Made by a program: the position numbers and the translations under genes. Below are positions 1-9,214 of a DNA stretch of 64,000 nucleotides, in pieces; positions within the stretch are counted from its first letter, which is position 1; the number at the start of each line of letters is the position of its first letter. The notes beneath the pieces are model-generated. The model saw only the letters and a program-made list of their open reading frames with translations. It was not told the DNA's origin and ran no database searches. The stretch lies in NCBI RefSeq assembly GCF_016801865.2, contig NC_068938.1:3583338-3647337 (forward strand), in the 5' to 3' direction. Origin of the DNA: Culex pipiens pallens. Its lineage: Eukaryota > Arthropoda > Insecta > Diptera > Culicidae.

Positions 1-204
1 TAATGATGCGTCAACAACGTATGTTTTGTTGTAGCAAAAATGTTATGTTCATCAATTATATAATCAATTATATTTATTATTTGTTTGGTATAGTCTAATA
101 TCTCCTTGTTGACCCCTTCGTTCGACAAAATTAACTCAAATTGTTAGCACCGTTTCAGGTATAATTTATTATTTGCCAATTAAAATGCTTGATGTCATCT
201 AATT

Positions 205-445
205 TGCAAATTTTATGTAAGCGTGTACTCAACATCCATCACACCAACTTGCAGATACTTTTCAGCACAAAAGAGAAGAGAGAGCTTGCAGAAAAGTACG
301 GGAACGGTTTCGCTCGCTGCAACTTCTGTCTCTCTCATTGCAGAAGTTCTGCCTGAGAGAAAAGTTACTTTTGTTGCAGAAAAGTAAGGGAACGCTCTGC
401 TGCCGATTTCGTGCAGAATTGCAGAATTCTGCAGTACGGGAATAG
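205..445. repeat. Short repeat with duplicated GCAGAAAAGTA.GGGAACG motif
   Basis: A GC-richer block in AT-rich DNA. The 19-bp motif gcagaaaagtacgggaacg at 288-306 recurs with one change at 376-394, and a third partial form (gcagtacggg) follows near 431. The block looks like part of a dispersed repeat. No coding function is visible; the 93-codon open frame on the minus strand has repetitive, non-protein-like composition. Confidence 0.35.
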
Positions 446-851
446 ACCTAATAAATGGTATGGTACTAACATAAGAGTAATGTACAGTAACCATTGCTCA
501 AACCAATGAATAAAATAATAAAACAAACCGTATGCTAACCATTTGTTAAATGGTAGCTAACAATTCGGAATTGTTGAAAAACCATTTGAGAAATTGTAGT
601 CATTTTTTTTTTGTACTAAATTGCTGTACATTGACAATAACTCGTGTTGTTCAAACTATAGGAAAATATTGATTCACTTCCTCCTGGAATACTGGTGTGG
701 AATGTATCGCTCTACAACTTTGTCGAAGACCCTAGAGCAATCTGAGTCAGTTCTTCAAAGGAATTTGCAAAGTGAAAAGTGCGTAATTTTGTCTAAGGAA
801 TCGGAAAACCGTGTGCTCTCAAAAAAATCTTATTGTCGCCTTGAGGTAGTA

Positions 852-1210
852 CAGTCCAATCTCGATCATCCGAAGTATCGATTATTCGAAGTTCGGATAA
901 TCGAATCACTATAAAAAAAATCGTTTTTTTTCCATTTTTTTGCTATTAACATCAAATTTGAGTTCTGCGACCACATTTTAGTCTAATTTATTAATATGAG
1001 AGTCTTTAAGCTTCATGTTCTTAGTATGTCAATACCGCCATTTTGGAATTAAAAATTCTAGATAATTTTTTAAAAGGGCATGTTTGAGATCATATTCAAC
1101 CTCAACAATCAAAAACAAAACTACAAAAAATGTCAAGTTTCGATAATCCGAAGATTCAGTTATCCGAAGTGATTTTTTTCCAAGTCCTTCGGATAATCGA
1201 GTCTGGACTG
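852..1210. mobile_element. MITE with CAGTCC...GGACTG ends (Tc1/mariner or pogo type)
   Basis: The left end reads TA-CAGTCCAATCTCGAT followed by ATCCGAAG motifs. The right end reads CTTCGGATAATCGAG then TCTGGACTG, so the termini are inverted repeats. The left flank is TA; the right flank is TG, probably a mutated TA. About 359 bp, no transposase. Other members of the family in this window are at 42855-43099 (TA on both sides), 45515-46135, 40813-41180 and 29320-29380. The termini and TA target fit the Tc1/mariner/pogo superfamily. Confidence 0.7.
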
Positions 1211-2828
1211 TGTGCACATCACACTTAAATGTTATGTTGTTTGAAACGATAAAAAACTCATAAGCTTATGTAAGAGAACTAGTTAAGTTGTTCTCTAGAT
1301 TTTCGCAAATTACTTAGCAATTTTTAAATTTGTATTTTTTTTTCTTTTTTTTTAATGAAACTTTGTCCATACATTTCAACTGTCAAAAGAAGACATTCAT
1401 AAAAAAAAATCACTAAAAGTAGAATTTCGATTCTTTTTTCCGATGTTCTATGGAACTCAAAAATACGAAATTTTAACATTTTTCATTTTTTGAAAAATAC
1501 TGTATGAAGAAATTTTGTTTTGAAAAGCGTCGAAACAAAAACAGACTGCAAATTATTTCTTTCAATAGGATGGGGGCAACTTTATCTGATTTCGTGTAAT
1601 TTGGCAGAGAATGATAAAAAAAGAATTAAAATTTGGTCTTGATTTTTATGTTTTGAAATTAGTTTTGTTGAAAAAAATATCTAAATTCCTCTAATTTTTA
1701 GGTAAATTACCTAATACTACCAAAAATCATTTTTGAAATCATGTTTCTAAAATTCCCCGATCTTGGCAACGTAAAACAAAATCTCATGTTGTTAAAAACG
1801 AGAAAGTATTGTATTAGTGAATTCTTGGCATTTTTTCATAAGAAAAAAAAATGATTATTTCTCTTCCATTTTTTGATATCTCGTGACGGGGGGGCGATAC
1901 GACCCCTTCCATTTTCCAACATTCGAAAAAAGACGTGTTTTTCAATAATTTGCCACCTGAAATGGTGATGGTTGGGTATGCGGTGTCAAAAAGACTTTAA
2001 TGTAAAATGGGACGCCAGAGAATTTCAAGAAAATACGAATTCTTCATCGAAAAAAAACCAAAAATAGACATTTTTTATTTACTCAACTGTAAAAAATAAT
2101 AATTGTCATTTTTTCACAAATTTGGCAGCTTTCCATACAAAAATTTCATGTTGAAATTCAGAAATCTGTAGCTTTTTGAAATTTTTATAATCGTTTTGGC
2201 GTCTTTAGCTAAGTTTTAGGAATGGATGAAAACTGCACCCAAAAAAGTTAGATTAAAAATTAAATTAATTCCAATTTCTGCAAAATAATCTGTATGTTTT
2301 TTGAAAACTTTTTCTTATATTTTTACATAAAGTCCGATTTTCAACATAAAAAAAATTTAACATTTTTAAAACTTTCTGATTTTCAAAAATATAAATAAAT
2401 TGTAAATTCAACCCTAACATTTGAAAGGGATAACTATCCCATAAGTTTAAATTTATTATTGTTTAGTTTTTGAGTCATAAATTGGGTACTAAAGCCCTAT
2501 GTAAATTTGTATGTACAACGGTAAAAAAACACGATTAAAAACCATTTCTGGTCACTTTCTTTCATTTTAATGCAAAAATAAATATTGACAAGGCAACATT
2601 TTTTTCGATGGATCAACCATGGTCCCCTTGGAACGAGCTGTCAAGTAGGATCTTTTCTGTCAAGAAGGACCGTGATGTATTTTTTTAAATTGAATTAAAA
2701 ATCCATTATAAATCCTTTGCGGACGTTCAAAGGGTCATTGTACTCAGAAAAATAAGCTTAATCGTTATGAGCAATAATATCACAAATTTAAACTTCACCC
2801 AATTCAAGATCTTTTTCATGTCCCCCAG
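1211..2828. other. AT-rich intronic or intergenic DNA with repeat fragments
   Basis: No gene is visible. The stretch near 1875-1910 (gatatctcgtgacggggg then cgatacgacccctt) recurs inverted near 9360-9395, marking a dispersed repeat family. A segment at 2600-2700 (ggtccccttggaacgagctg) also has the look of mosquito repeat DNA. If the sulfotransferase exon at 2829 is spliced as proposed, this stretch is its last intron. Confidence 0.5.
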
Positions 2829-3524
2829 GTCGCCTGCACCAACTGGAAGCGCATCCTGATGATCATGACGGACAAGTGGAACGGCACCGATCCGCTCCAA
2901 ATCCCCGCCGACCTGGCCCACTCCAACGGCATGTTCCCATCGTTCAGCTCGCTCTCGCCCGACGAGCGCCAATCCGTCCTGACCGACTACAACCGCTTCG
3001 TACTGGTACGACACCCGTTCGAGCGGCTCCTGTCCGCGTTTCGCAACAAGCTGGAGGGAAACTCCAAGAGTGCCAAGTACTTCCAGTCCCGGGTGGGAAA
3101 GATCATCATCAAAGCGTTCCGACCGAACGCTTCGAACGCGTCGCTTGAAAACGGACATGACGTTACGTTTTTGGAGTTTATCCAGTACTTGTTGACGCCG
3201 GAGCTGAGCCGGAACTCGAACCTGTCGTTCAACGAGCACTGGGAACCGGCTTCGAAGCTGTGCCATCCGTGTCTGCTGCAGTACAACATTATTGGGAAGT
3301 ACGAAACGCTGGTGGATGATTCAGAGCTGGCGTTGCATCTTGCTGGGATGAAGGACGTGACGTTCCCGATTGTGTACAAGACGTCCGGGACGAGCGAGCG
3401 GCTGCGCAAGTATTTCAGCGACATTCCACTGCCGATCATCAAGGGATTGTACAAGCTGTACGAGGACGACTTCCGGCTGTTTGACTACAGCCTGGACGAG
3501 ATAGTAGGCTTTGAGCTGGGGTGA
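2829..3524 (+). CDS. Carbohydrate (chondroitin/dermatan-type) sulfotransferase, 3'-terminal exon
   Basis: This exon encodes the last 231 residues of a Sulfotransfer_2 family Golgi enzyme, which moves sulfate from PAPS to glycosaminoglycan sugar. I place the exon start at 2829 because a pyrimidine-rich tract ending in cccccag precedes it and the frame is open from there. It begins V-A-C-T-N-W-K, the 5'-phosphosulfate loop of CHST11-like enzymes; the usual preceding P-K would come from the upstream exon. The 3'-phosphate-binding motif RHPFERLLSAFRNK starts at exon residue 61. NEHW (135-138), a CHPC pair (145-148) and YNIIGKYETL (152-161) follow, as in the CHST11/12 group. NAS sequons lie at residues 100 and 103. 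The intron phase is 0. The N-terminal signal anchor and stem are not in the window, so the gene extends to the left. The exact substrate cannot be told. Confidence 0.9.
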   Translation, partial: VACTNWKRILMIMTDKWNGTDPLQIPADLAHSNGMFPSFSSLSPDERQSVLTDYNRFVLVRHPFERLLSAFRNKLEGNSKSAKYFQSRVGKIIIKAFRPNASNASLENGHDVTFLEFIQYLLTPELSRNSNLSFNEHWEPASKLCHPCLLQYNIIGKYETLVDDSELALHLAGMKDVTFPIVYKTSGTSERLRKYFSDIPLPIIKGLYKLYEDDFRLFDYSLDEIVGFELG

Positions 3525-3905
3525 AAAAATACGAAACGACAGCATTCTAAAATGCGGTGACTAATTTTAGGGGGTAACTTATAGTGGTACCAGGTACCAG
3601 ATGGGGAAGTTTCTAAATTTAATTCGTAGACTAAAAAGACTACACTTTTAACAGGTTCTAGTAGGTAAGGATAAGGTTTTTTTCCCAAACGAACGACATT
3701 TTTTTCCAAACTCGGATACGCTTTCTAGACGGCTCACTAAAATTACGCATGTAACATACCTGTACAAGTACTAACACATTCGGATTATTATACCATTATT
3801 GTTTTAGATGTGATTTTACTACACTGTTTTGTGTACTTATCAAACTGCTTATTGACGACTCACTGTGATGACAGCTATTGAACTTAAATAAAAAACAATT
3901 GGCAG
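3525..3905 (+). other. 3' UTR of the sulfotransferase gene with poly(A) signal
   Basis: Non-coding sequence follows the TGA stop. A canonical AATAAA lies at 3887-3892, about 365 bases after the stop, with AAC-rich sequence after it. This is a reasonable length for a mosquito 3' UTR. The cleavage site itself is not visible. Confidence 0.6.
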
Positions 3906-4097
3906 AAAAAGAAGAAGAAAAACAAACACACATTTCAACATGGTATCATTTTTGCTTTATTTTGCGGTGATCGATATAGGGTTGGGTAAGATGATGTGAA
4001 AAGAAGAACAAATGAAGAAGAGGAAGAAGTAGAAGCCCCACCTCCTGCCTAGCCCCACAAGTGATGACACTCTCCCTACTTGATAAACTTGCTGTAC

Positions 4098-4334
4098 TTA
4101 GTAATTGCACTTTTTCCTCCGGCTTCTAAAATAGGTTAGAAGAAAGAAAAAAAAACTATCATTCAGAAGCTGCTGCCCACCCTGAAGTGCGCACTGACCT
4201 ATGCCTCGCCGCAGCAGGTACAGGAAGAAGGCAATGATCAGGTTCATGATGATCGTCTTCATCGAAGATGGTGCCGTCGGATGACGGATCTTGCGGTCTA
4301 TCCGGTCCTTGGTGTGTTTGTCATCCTTTTTCAT
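4098..4334 (-). CDS. Candidate small membrane ORF (78 codons, possibly spliced)
   Basis: I do not recognise this protein. An in-frame TAA lies shortly upstream of the first Met. The N-terminal half is strongly basic (KKDDKHTKDRIDRKIRH), followed by MKTIIMNLIIAFFLYLLRRG, a short hydrophobic segment flanked by arginines. Codons in 4200-4334 favour G or C at third positions (AAG ACG ATC ATC, CTG TAC CTG CTG CGG), unlike the surrounding DNA. After about residue 45 the frame degrades into poly-Phe. A donor-like GGTCAGT just after RRGI (exon end about 4199) suggests the true protein is spliced there. It lies about 3 kb downstream of, and on the same strand as, the sarcolamban-like ORF, so both could belong to one transcript; Drosophila sarcolamban RNA carries two small ORFs. 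That link is inference. Confidence 0.4.
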   Translation of the reverse strand: MKKDDKHTKDRIDRKIRHPTAPSSMKTIIMNLIIAFFLYLLRRGIGQCALQGGQQLLNDSFFFFLLTYFRSRRKKCNY

Positions 4335-4516
4335 GCTTCCCCGTCGGTTGTGAATTTTGGGGGCAAATTTGAATTACGAAGAACAAAAGGCAAAGCAACT
4401 ACTTTCGGTCCAACTCAGGGGTTCTTGGTCACGATGGCGTTATTGGAGCAGATTTGAATCATCAGCGGCCGACAATCGCTAGCAGCATCACGTTACGTCA
4501 AACGGGACTGGCGATT
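4335..4516 (-). other. Putative exon segment preceded by a strong 3' splice site
   Basis: Reading the minus strand, a pyrimidine-rich acceptor (ttctctccacag) ends at 4517, so an exon could start at 4516 and run into the small ORF at 4334. The G left over from the donor at 6870 plus AATCGCC would read E-S-P-V-P-F-D-V-T-stop, giving one possible splice partner. Neither junction is proven. Confidence 0.3.
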
Positions 4517-4639
4517 CTGTGGAGAGAATCATTCAAATCATTAACTTTAGTGAAAATAGCCTGAAAAATAAAGATTTAGTCATCGGGTCATTCGATCCAT
4601 GATTCACCTGAAATACAATCCCCCTCGTCGAACATTCCA

Positions 4640-5030
4640 GAATTATTACATTTCGCCTCCAAAATTATGTTCATTCCTGCGAGATCTCGACATCTGTAAC
4701 CCAATAAATCTCCCATCGTATCGTAAATTTATCATCCAAAACCCGGCCCAGCCAAGGTGACGCACGTGTTTAAATTTTGAAATTTCACCCCCTTGAACTT
4801 CGCGAAACCATGCGTCTCCATCGTGCGGAGGGGTCAAAGTAGGCAAAAAACGGTGATGGCGGCGCCGATGATTAGGAAATATTTCAACTAGCTTTTTAAC
4901 GACTTTATTGGAGCGAGTGGTGGCGTCGTGGTCGGGTTCTAAATTTACCCTTTCCGCGCACATCTGGCGCTGTTTTCCAAAAACAAGGCCTTTCCCGGCG
5001 GTGGTGGCAGTTGCGATGATCATCTTTTTG
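4640..5030. other. GC-richer non-repetitive block upstream of the - strand small ORF
   Basis: This block holds an open minus-strand frame of 125 codons with no recognisable domain and many charged residues, ending among simple sequence. The composition stands out from the flanking AT-rich DNA. It may be an enhancer or an unrecognised exon; I cannot choose between them. Confidence 0.3.
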
Positions 5031-5039
5031 CGCGATTAC

Positions 5040-6700
5040 TAGATCGCTGGTTGCTGCATTATCGATACTTTTTAAGCGAGAGCATGATTCGTTGAAAAAT
5101 GGGACAGTGTGTGTATAAATTATAATGCTTCTAGTGTTATATCGATCGAATAAATTTCATTATCAAAAAATGATTCACTTTTCTTGACTCAACTCAGTTC
5201 GACTCTACTTAAAATTACATCTTCACACTATTAAATTCTAGTATTTCTTATATCTTTTGCAATTGGAAACCATTAGTATTCTGAAATATTCGATAATGGG
5301 TTTTTAAAGCTGTATGAGGAATTGAGTCACATTTTTTTTTTATTTTATCGGAAGAAGTTTTAAAACATTGACCACCATCCCATTGTACTGCATTAAAAAG
5401 CAGTGCTTGTAATAAGTTTTTTTAGCAAATGTTATTTTTTATTTCATTAACGTGATTTTAACCTTAATTTAAAGCAAAAGAGCGGCGCATGAAAAGTGAT
5501 TTTCCCCACCTCTACAACTGCCCATCAAAAAATCAAATATGAGTTTAAAACAAATTAGCAAAAGTTGAAAAATTATTTAAAAATATAATGTAAAAGATAT
5601 ATTTTAAAAAACATAAAATTAATCAAAAAAAACTATCAACTTCAAAAATATAAAAATTCATAAATTCTCAAATTCCAAAATGTACAATGTATGTAAAAAA
5701 AATCATAAGTTATAATAAAAAAAATTAAATTTAAAATATAAAACATGGCATAACTAAAACACATTTAAAATTTGAAAGTCAAATCAAAATTATTTTTTTT
5801 TTAACGGTTTCTAAAATATTTGAAACAATCAGATTAATTTTAATATTAAAAAAAAAATATTTCAAAGATCATGTAAAATAAAAATCAAAATGTACCAATT
5901 GAATTATTTTTTTTATGAGATTTCTATTTCATTAATTTTACTTATTTTCATAAATTCCTTTTCATTTTTTTTAATTGCTTACACTACGAAAATGGCTTTG
6001 TTTTTAACTTTTAGAAATTTTTAAAACGCTGATTTTTTTATTTTTTTTTAGTTTGAGGTTAATTTTTCTAAAATTTCTTCAATTGTTTGATTTTTGTCGT
6101 TTTTAAATTCCATAAATAAAAAAAAGTTTTTTTAACGATCTTAAAAAATATATTTGCTTTTATTGATGATGTTGATTTATTCGTTATATTTTATTCTAAA
6201 AACATTCAATAAGTTTAAATTTTGTTTTTAATTGTTTGATATTTTTGAAATTGCTGTTACAAATTGCGATCGTTATTTCTCGATATCTCGATTGTTGAAT
6301 TTCAATCATAATTTTTCGATGGAAGAGCGCAATCTTACAATCGAGAAATCTCAAACGTTAGTCGAGATATTACGATCGAGAGTAATACTCACCATGAAAT
6401 ACCCAGGACAAAACAAATGTCTATGTAAATTATGATGCAGAACCACAATATCTTGTTTTTTTTTAAGATTTTGTAATTCAAACATTTTAGAAAAAAATCT
6501 CTATTGTATTTTTTTAAACTGTTGATTTTTTTTCTTAAATTTCTACATTTTTGAATTGTTGTAAATTGAACTCCAACAATTGTTATTTATGCTTGAAACT
6601 ATTTTTTTACGTTACAGATTCTTAAAAATTTTCAAACGTTTGAAACGTTTTTTTATTTTTCTTGATTTTTTTTTCAATTGTTTAATAATTTGATTGTTTT
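5040..6700. other. AT-rich gene-free DNA
   Basis: Poly(A)/poly(T)-rich sequence with no supported gene. An imperfect inverted motif lies near 6270-6385 (ctcgatatctcgattg with caatcgagaaatctc), possibly a decayed hairpin repeat. Confidence 0.5.
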
Positions 6701-6869
6701 TAATCTAAAATTTATTTTTTTTTTACAATATTTGATTTTTTTTTCATGGTTTGACAAAGTGTCCCATTTTTCACAAACCCAAGCTCCTTACCAAGTTTCA
6801 ACCCATTTTCCCAACCCCAACAGATGACAAATGTTGCAAGGAAAAAAATGGTAGAAGAAAAATACTCAC

Positions 6870-7050
6870 CCATGATCATGATAAATGCGCTGCTGACGTC
6901 TGGACAAGGAACAACCTTGGGGTGCAGCTGGTGCCGGTGCCCGCAAGGGGTGGTGCCATTTCTTGGGTGCACTTTTGGAGGGGATGACAGGGGCAGGTGC
7001 AAAATGTGCGGCGGTGCCATGGCTCGAAGCGGCTCACACTCAAGCTAGGT
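6870..7050 (-). other. Putative exon ending at a consensus splice donor
   Basis: On the minus strand a GC-rich block ends ...ATCATGATCATGG followed by GTGAGTATTTTT, a near-perfect donor (GT at 6869-6868). The block is open in one frame (M-A-P-P-H...) for about 50 codons, rich in Pro and His, with no recognised domain. It lies about 230 bases downstream of the sarcolamban-like stop codon, so it may be a 3' UTR segment or downstream ORF of the same RNA. Confidence 0.35.
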
Positions 7051-7279
7051 TTCTAGATGTAATCTACGTGCTTTTTTTCTCTTATGTTAAAAATTGTGAA
7101 TTAGCTTAATAGTTTCCGTACGGTGCGACGCCACGACGATGACAGGTGCATCCGGTGAAGATGATTGGTAATACTTTCTCTCATGCCACGCGCGATCATT
7201 CCATTCACACTTTAATTGCTTCATTTTTTTTTTAATTCACTGATTTTAAGCTAACATTAAGGAACTTTGGAGGGTATCC

Positions 7280-7369
7280 TTAGTAAAACACCAAATACAC
7301 GAAGTAAAGCAAAAACAGCAGGACGATCAGGATCGAGAACGTGGTCATAAGATTTCTGGTTTCACTCAT
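7280..7369 (-). CDS. Scl: Sarcolamban-like SERCA regulator, 29 aa
   Basis: This is a complete 29-codon ORF, ATG at 7369 and TAA at 7280. The peptide begins MSETRNLMTTFSIL and continues as an uninterrupted hydrophobic helix ending in LYFVYLVFY. As I recall, Drosophila sarcolamban A starts MSEARNLFTTFGIL, is 28 residues long and ends in a Leu/Phe/Tyr-rich helix, so start, spacing and length agree. The family comprises single-pass sarcoplasmic reticulum peptides that bind SERCA in muscle and dampen calcium uptake, and are related to phospholamban and sarcolipin. The start context (CACAAAATG) is an excellent insect Kozak site. Just upstream are a possible acceptor (TTCTAG, exon from 7398) and, beyond a 136-base intron, a donor GGTAAGT (exon end 7535), giving a non-coding first exon. 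The ORF is below usual gene-prediction cutoffs, so it may be unannotated. Confidence 0.88.
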   Translation of the reverse strand: MSETRNLMTTFSILIVLLFLLYFVYLVFY

Positions 7370-7534
7370 TTTGTGGCGATTTTTTCAAAGACGACTGGCT
7401 AGAATAAATCAAAGTCAAAAGATTAATTAGAGTGCAATGAATCGTGTAATTTTCAGGAAAATTCGCGTGAAGTTTAAAAACAAATCGGTGACGGTTAAGA
7501 GAGAAACGTTACAAAGTTGCACTTGGGTACTTAC

Positions 7535-7640
7535 CCCTTTCGACTGAGAGGTTTTACTAGCAGACCGGTTAGAGATGTTTTCCAGCGGAGAGTACGATCG
7601 ATACTGACAGTCGGATGGAAAAGATAATTTTTCTAAAAAT
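7535..7640 (-). other. Putative 5' non-coding exon of the sarcolamban-like gene
   Basis: On the minus strand the sequence CGAAAGGG is followed by GTAAGT (donor, intron bases 7534-7529), with a matching acceptor at 7399. The upstream limit of this exon is not visible; 7640 is only a guess. No clear TATA box or initiator was identified. Confidence 0.4.
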
Positions 7641-7659
7641 ACCAATATTTTTCGTTATA

Positions 7660-8230
7660 TAGTACCGCCATAATATGCGCCACGGCGACTACCAGCCAAG
7701 GTATATAGCAAAAATGTGTGCTCATTTTTTGTTGCTTAATATTTGCCACCCCTTCCCAAACCCCCCTTCTTTTTCTGGACCTCCTCGAAATCTGAGAAAT
7801 GGACAGGAGTTTGTTGCTGAAGTTGCACGCCCGGGTTAAAAATACCACCCGCTCATTCGTAAATCGTAAATAAACAAATAACATCGATTTTTTAAGTCCA
7901 CGCGGATGCGTAATGTTGATGGACCAGTCCGTCCGTCCGTCCATCCTGTCCATCCGGCCTGTCCGGCTGTTAGGACTCGATTTTTACGCTAATGTGACAA
8001 GCTGATGACGATTCTTCGGTTCGGAGCAGGGACCGGCCCACCCCTCGGGTAATGGGGTCACGCAAATTAAAACGGCGAAATACGGCGGCGACACGCGTAC
8101 ACGGCGGACTTCGAACGGTTCCGATCGTGGGTGTAACTGGATACATCTGGTAGCGACTCGGAAACATGGTGTTGTAACGCCATGTAACAAGGTGTGGGAA
8201 ACGAATTTTCGGTGTGAATTTCATGTCAAA
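7660..8230. other. GC-richer non-repetitive block upstream of the sarcolamban-like gene
   Basis: The sequence is mixed, with a CCGT/CGTC-rich run at 7928-7970. No coding domain is seen in the short open frames. Its position 5' of the sarcolamban-like leader makes it the natural place for promoter or muscle enhancer elements, but I identified no specific site with confidence. Confidence 0.3.
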
Positions 8231-8410
8231 TTTTGATACAAAATTTTAAAGCTCTCTTCAAAACATTATGAATCGTTTTCGTGAAATCGCAATAACTCGT
8301 GATGTTTTAAAGCAAACCCCTTATGTCTACATATTAAAATTTGTGTAATTGTCTGCTCTACAACTTTGTAGAACATTGTTACACTCTAAAAAATAACCCT
8401 GCAAAGTTAG

Positions 8411-9198
8411 CATAGCATAGCATAGCATTGGTGTCTACCCGTAGCTGCTACTTCGTTATTGACCAGGACCCCCAAACATTGCTCCGTGGACCACAGATGA
8501 AAAGTAGGAACCAATCAACACCCCTTCGCAATTTTCAAAGGTCCCTATCGTGCTGATCAATACCGACGCCGGCCACGACCAGTGGTAAGACACGGGGAAG
8601 TGGATAGGAATGTTAGCCGATACTTGAGTGATGGGACCGCCAAATCGACTGCGTCTCCGACAAAGTATCACATGAGTTTTGAGGGGTTAGTAAGATGGGT
8701 ATGAGGTCAGGATTCACTGTGGTAGGTGATGCGACCATGAGCAATTTGTTTATCGCCGGCTGCGGAAAGATACCTATCTAGGGATTTAAATATAGTATTA
8801 ATTCGACCGCGATTCTCCAGAAATTCTCCGTCGGCGTGCCTTCCGATCAACGGTGATGTAGGAAGGGCTTCATTCATTAAAATTATTTTATATCATAAGC
8901 CTTAAAACATATCCGTCGACGTGCCTTCCGATCCTCGATGATATGGAAAGGACTTAATCCAGCAATACGACTTGCTTGTCTCAAAAAACAAAAATCGGAT
9001 CGTTTCTATCGAAAACTATATAAAGAGAACAAAAATAAAATTCATCGGCCAACGAACGCGCGAACAAAAAATAAATGAAAAAAAGAAGAAGAAGAAATCC
9101 AAGAAATCCCTATGTACACAAATAGCGACACAAAAGAGACGGAAAAAACGAAAAAAAGCAGGACTGGACACACAGGCACCGCACTACTGATAAAAAAA
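8411..9198 (-). mobile_element. Retroposed insertion with 16-bp target-site duplication and (GCTAT)n tail
   Basis: The 16-mer aaccctgcaaagttag occurs at 8395-8410 and again at 9199-9214, directly flanking the insert. The left edge is a catag pentamer array (8411-8428), which on the minus strand is a 3' tail of ATGCT repeats, so I read the element as minus-oriented. A sequence of about 50 bp (cgtgccttccgat core) is duplicated near 8830 and 8915. No reverse transcriptase is encoded. The duplication length and pentamer tail fit a truncated or non-autonomous non-LTR element. Confidence 0.75.
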
Positions 9199-9214
9199 AA
9201 CCCTGCAAAGTTAG

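Noticed and set aside
2727..3266. 179-codon minus-strand frame and other frames overlapping 2829-3524
   Set aside because: They are shadows of the GC-rich sulfotransferase exon, which has motif support.
4646..5023. 125-codon minus-strand frame as a gene
   Set aside because: No recognised domain, and the amino acid pattern does not suggest a fold; possible regulatory block instead.
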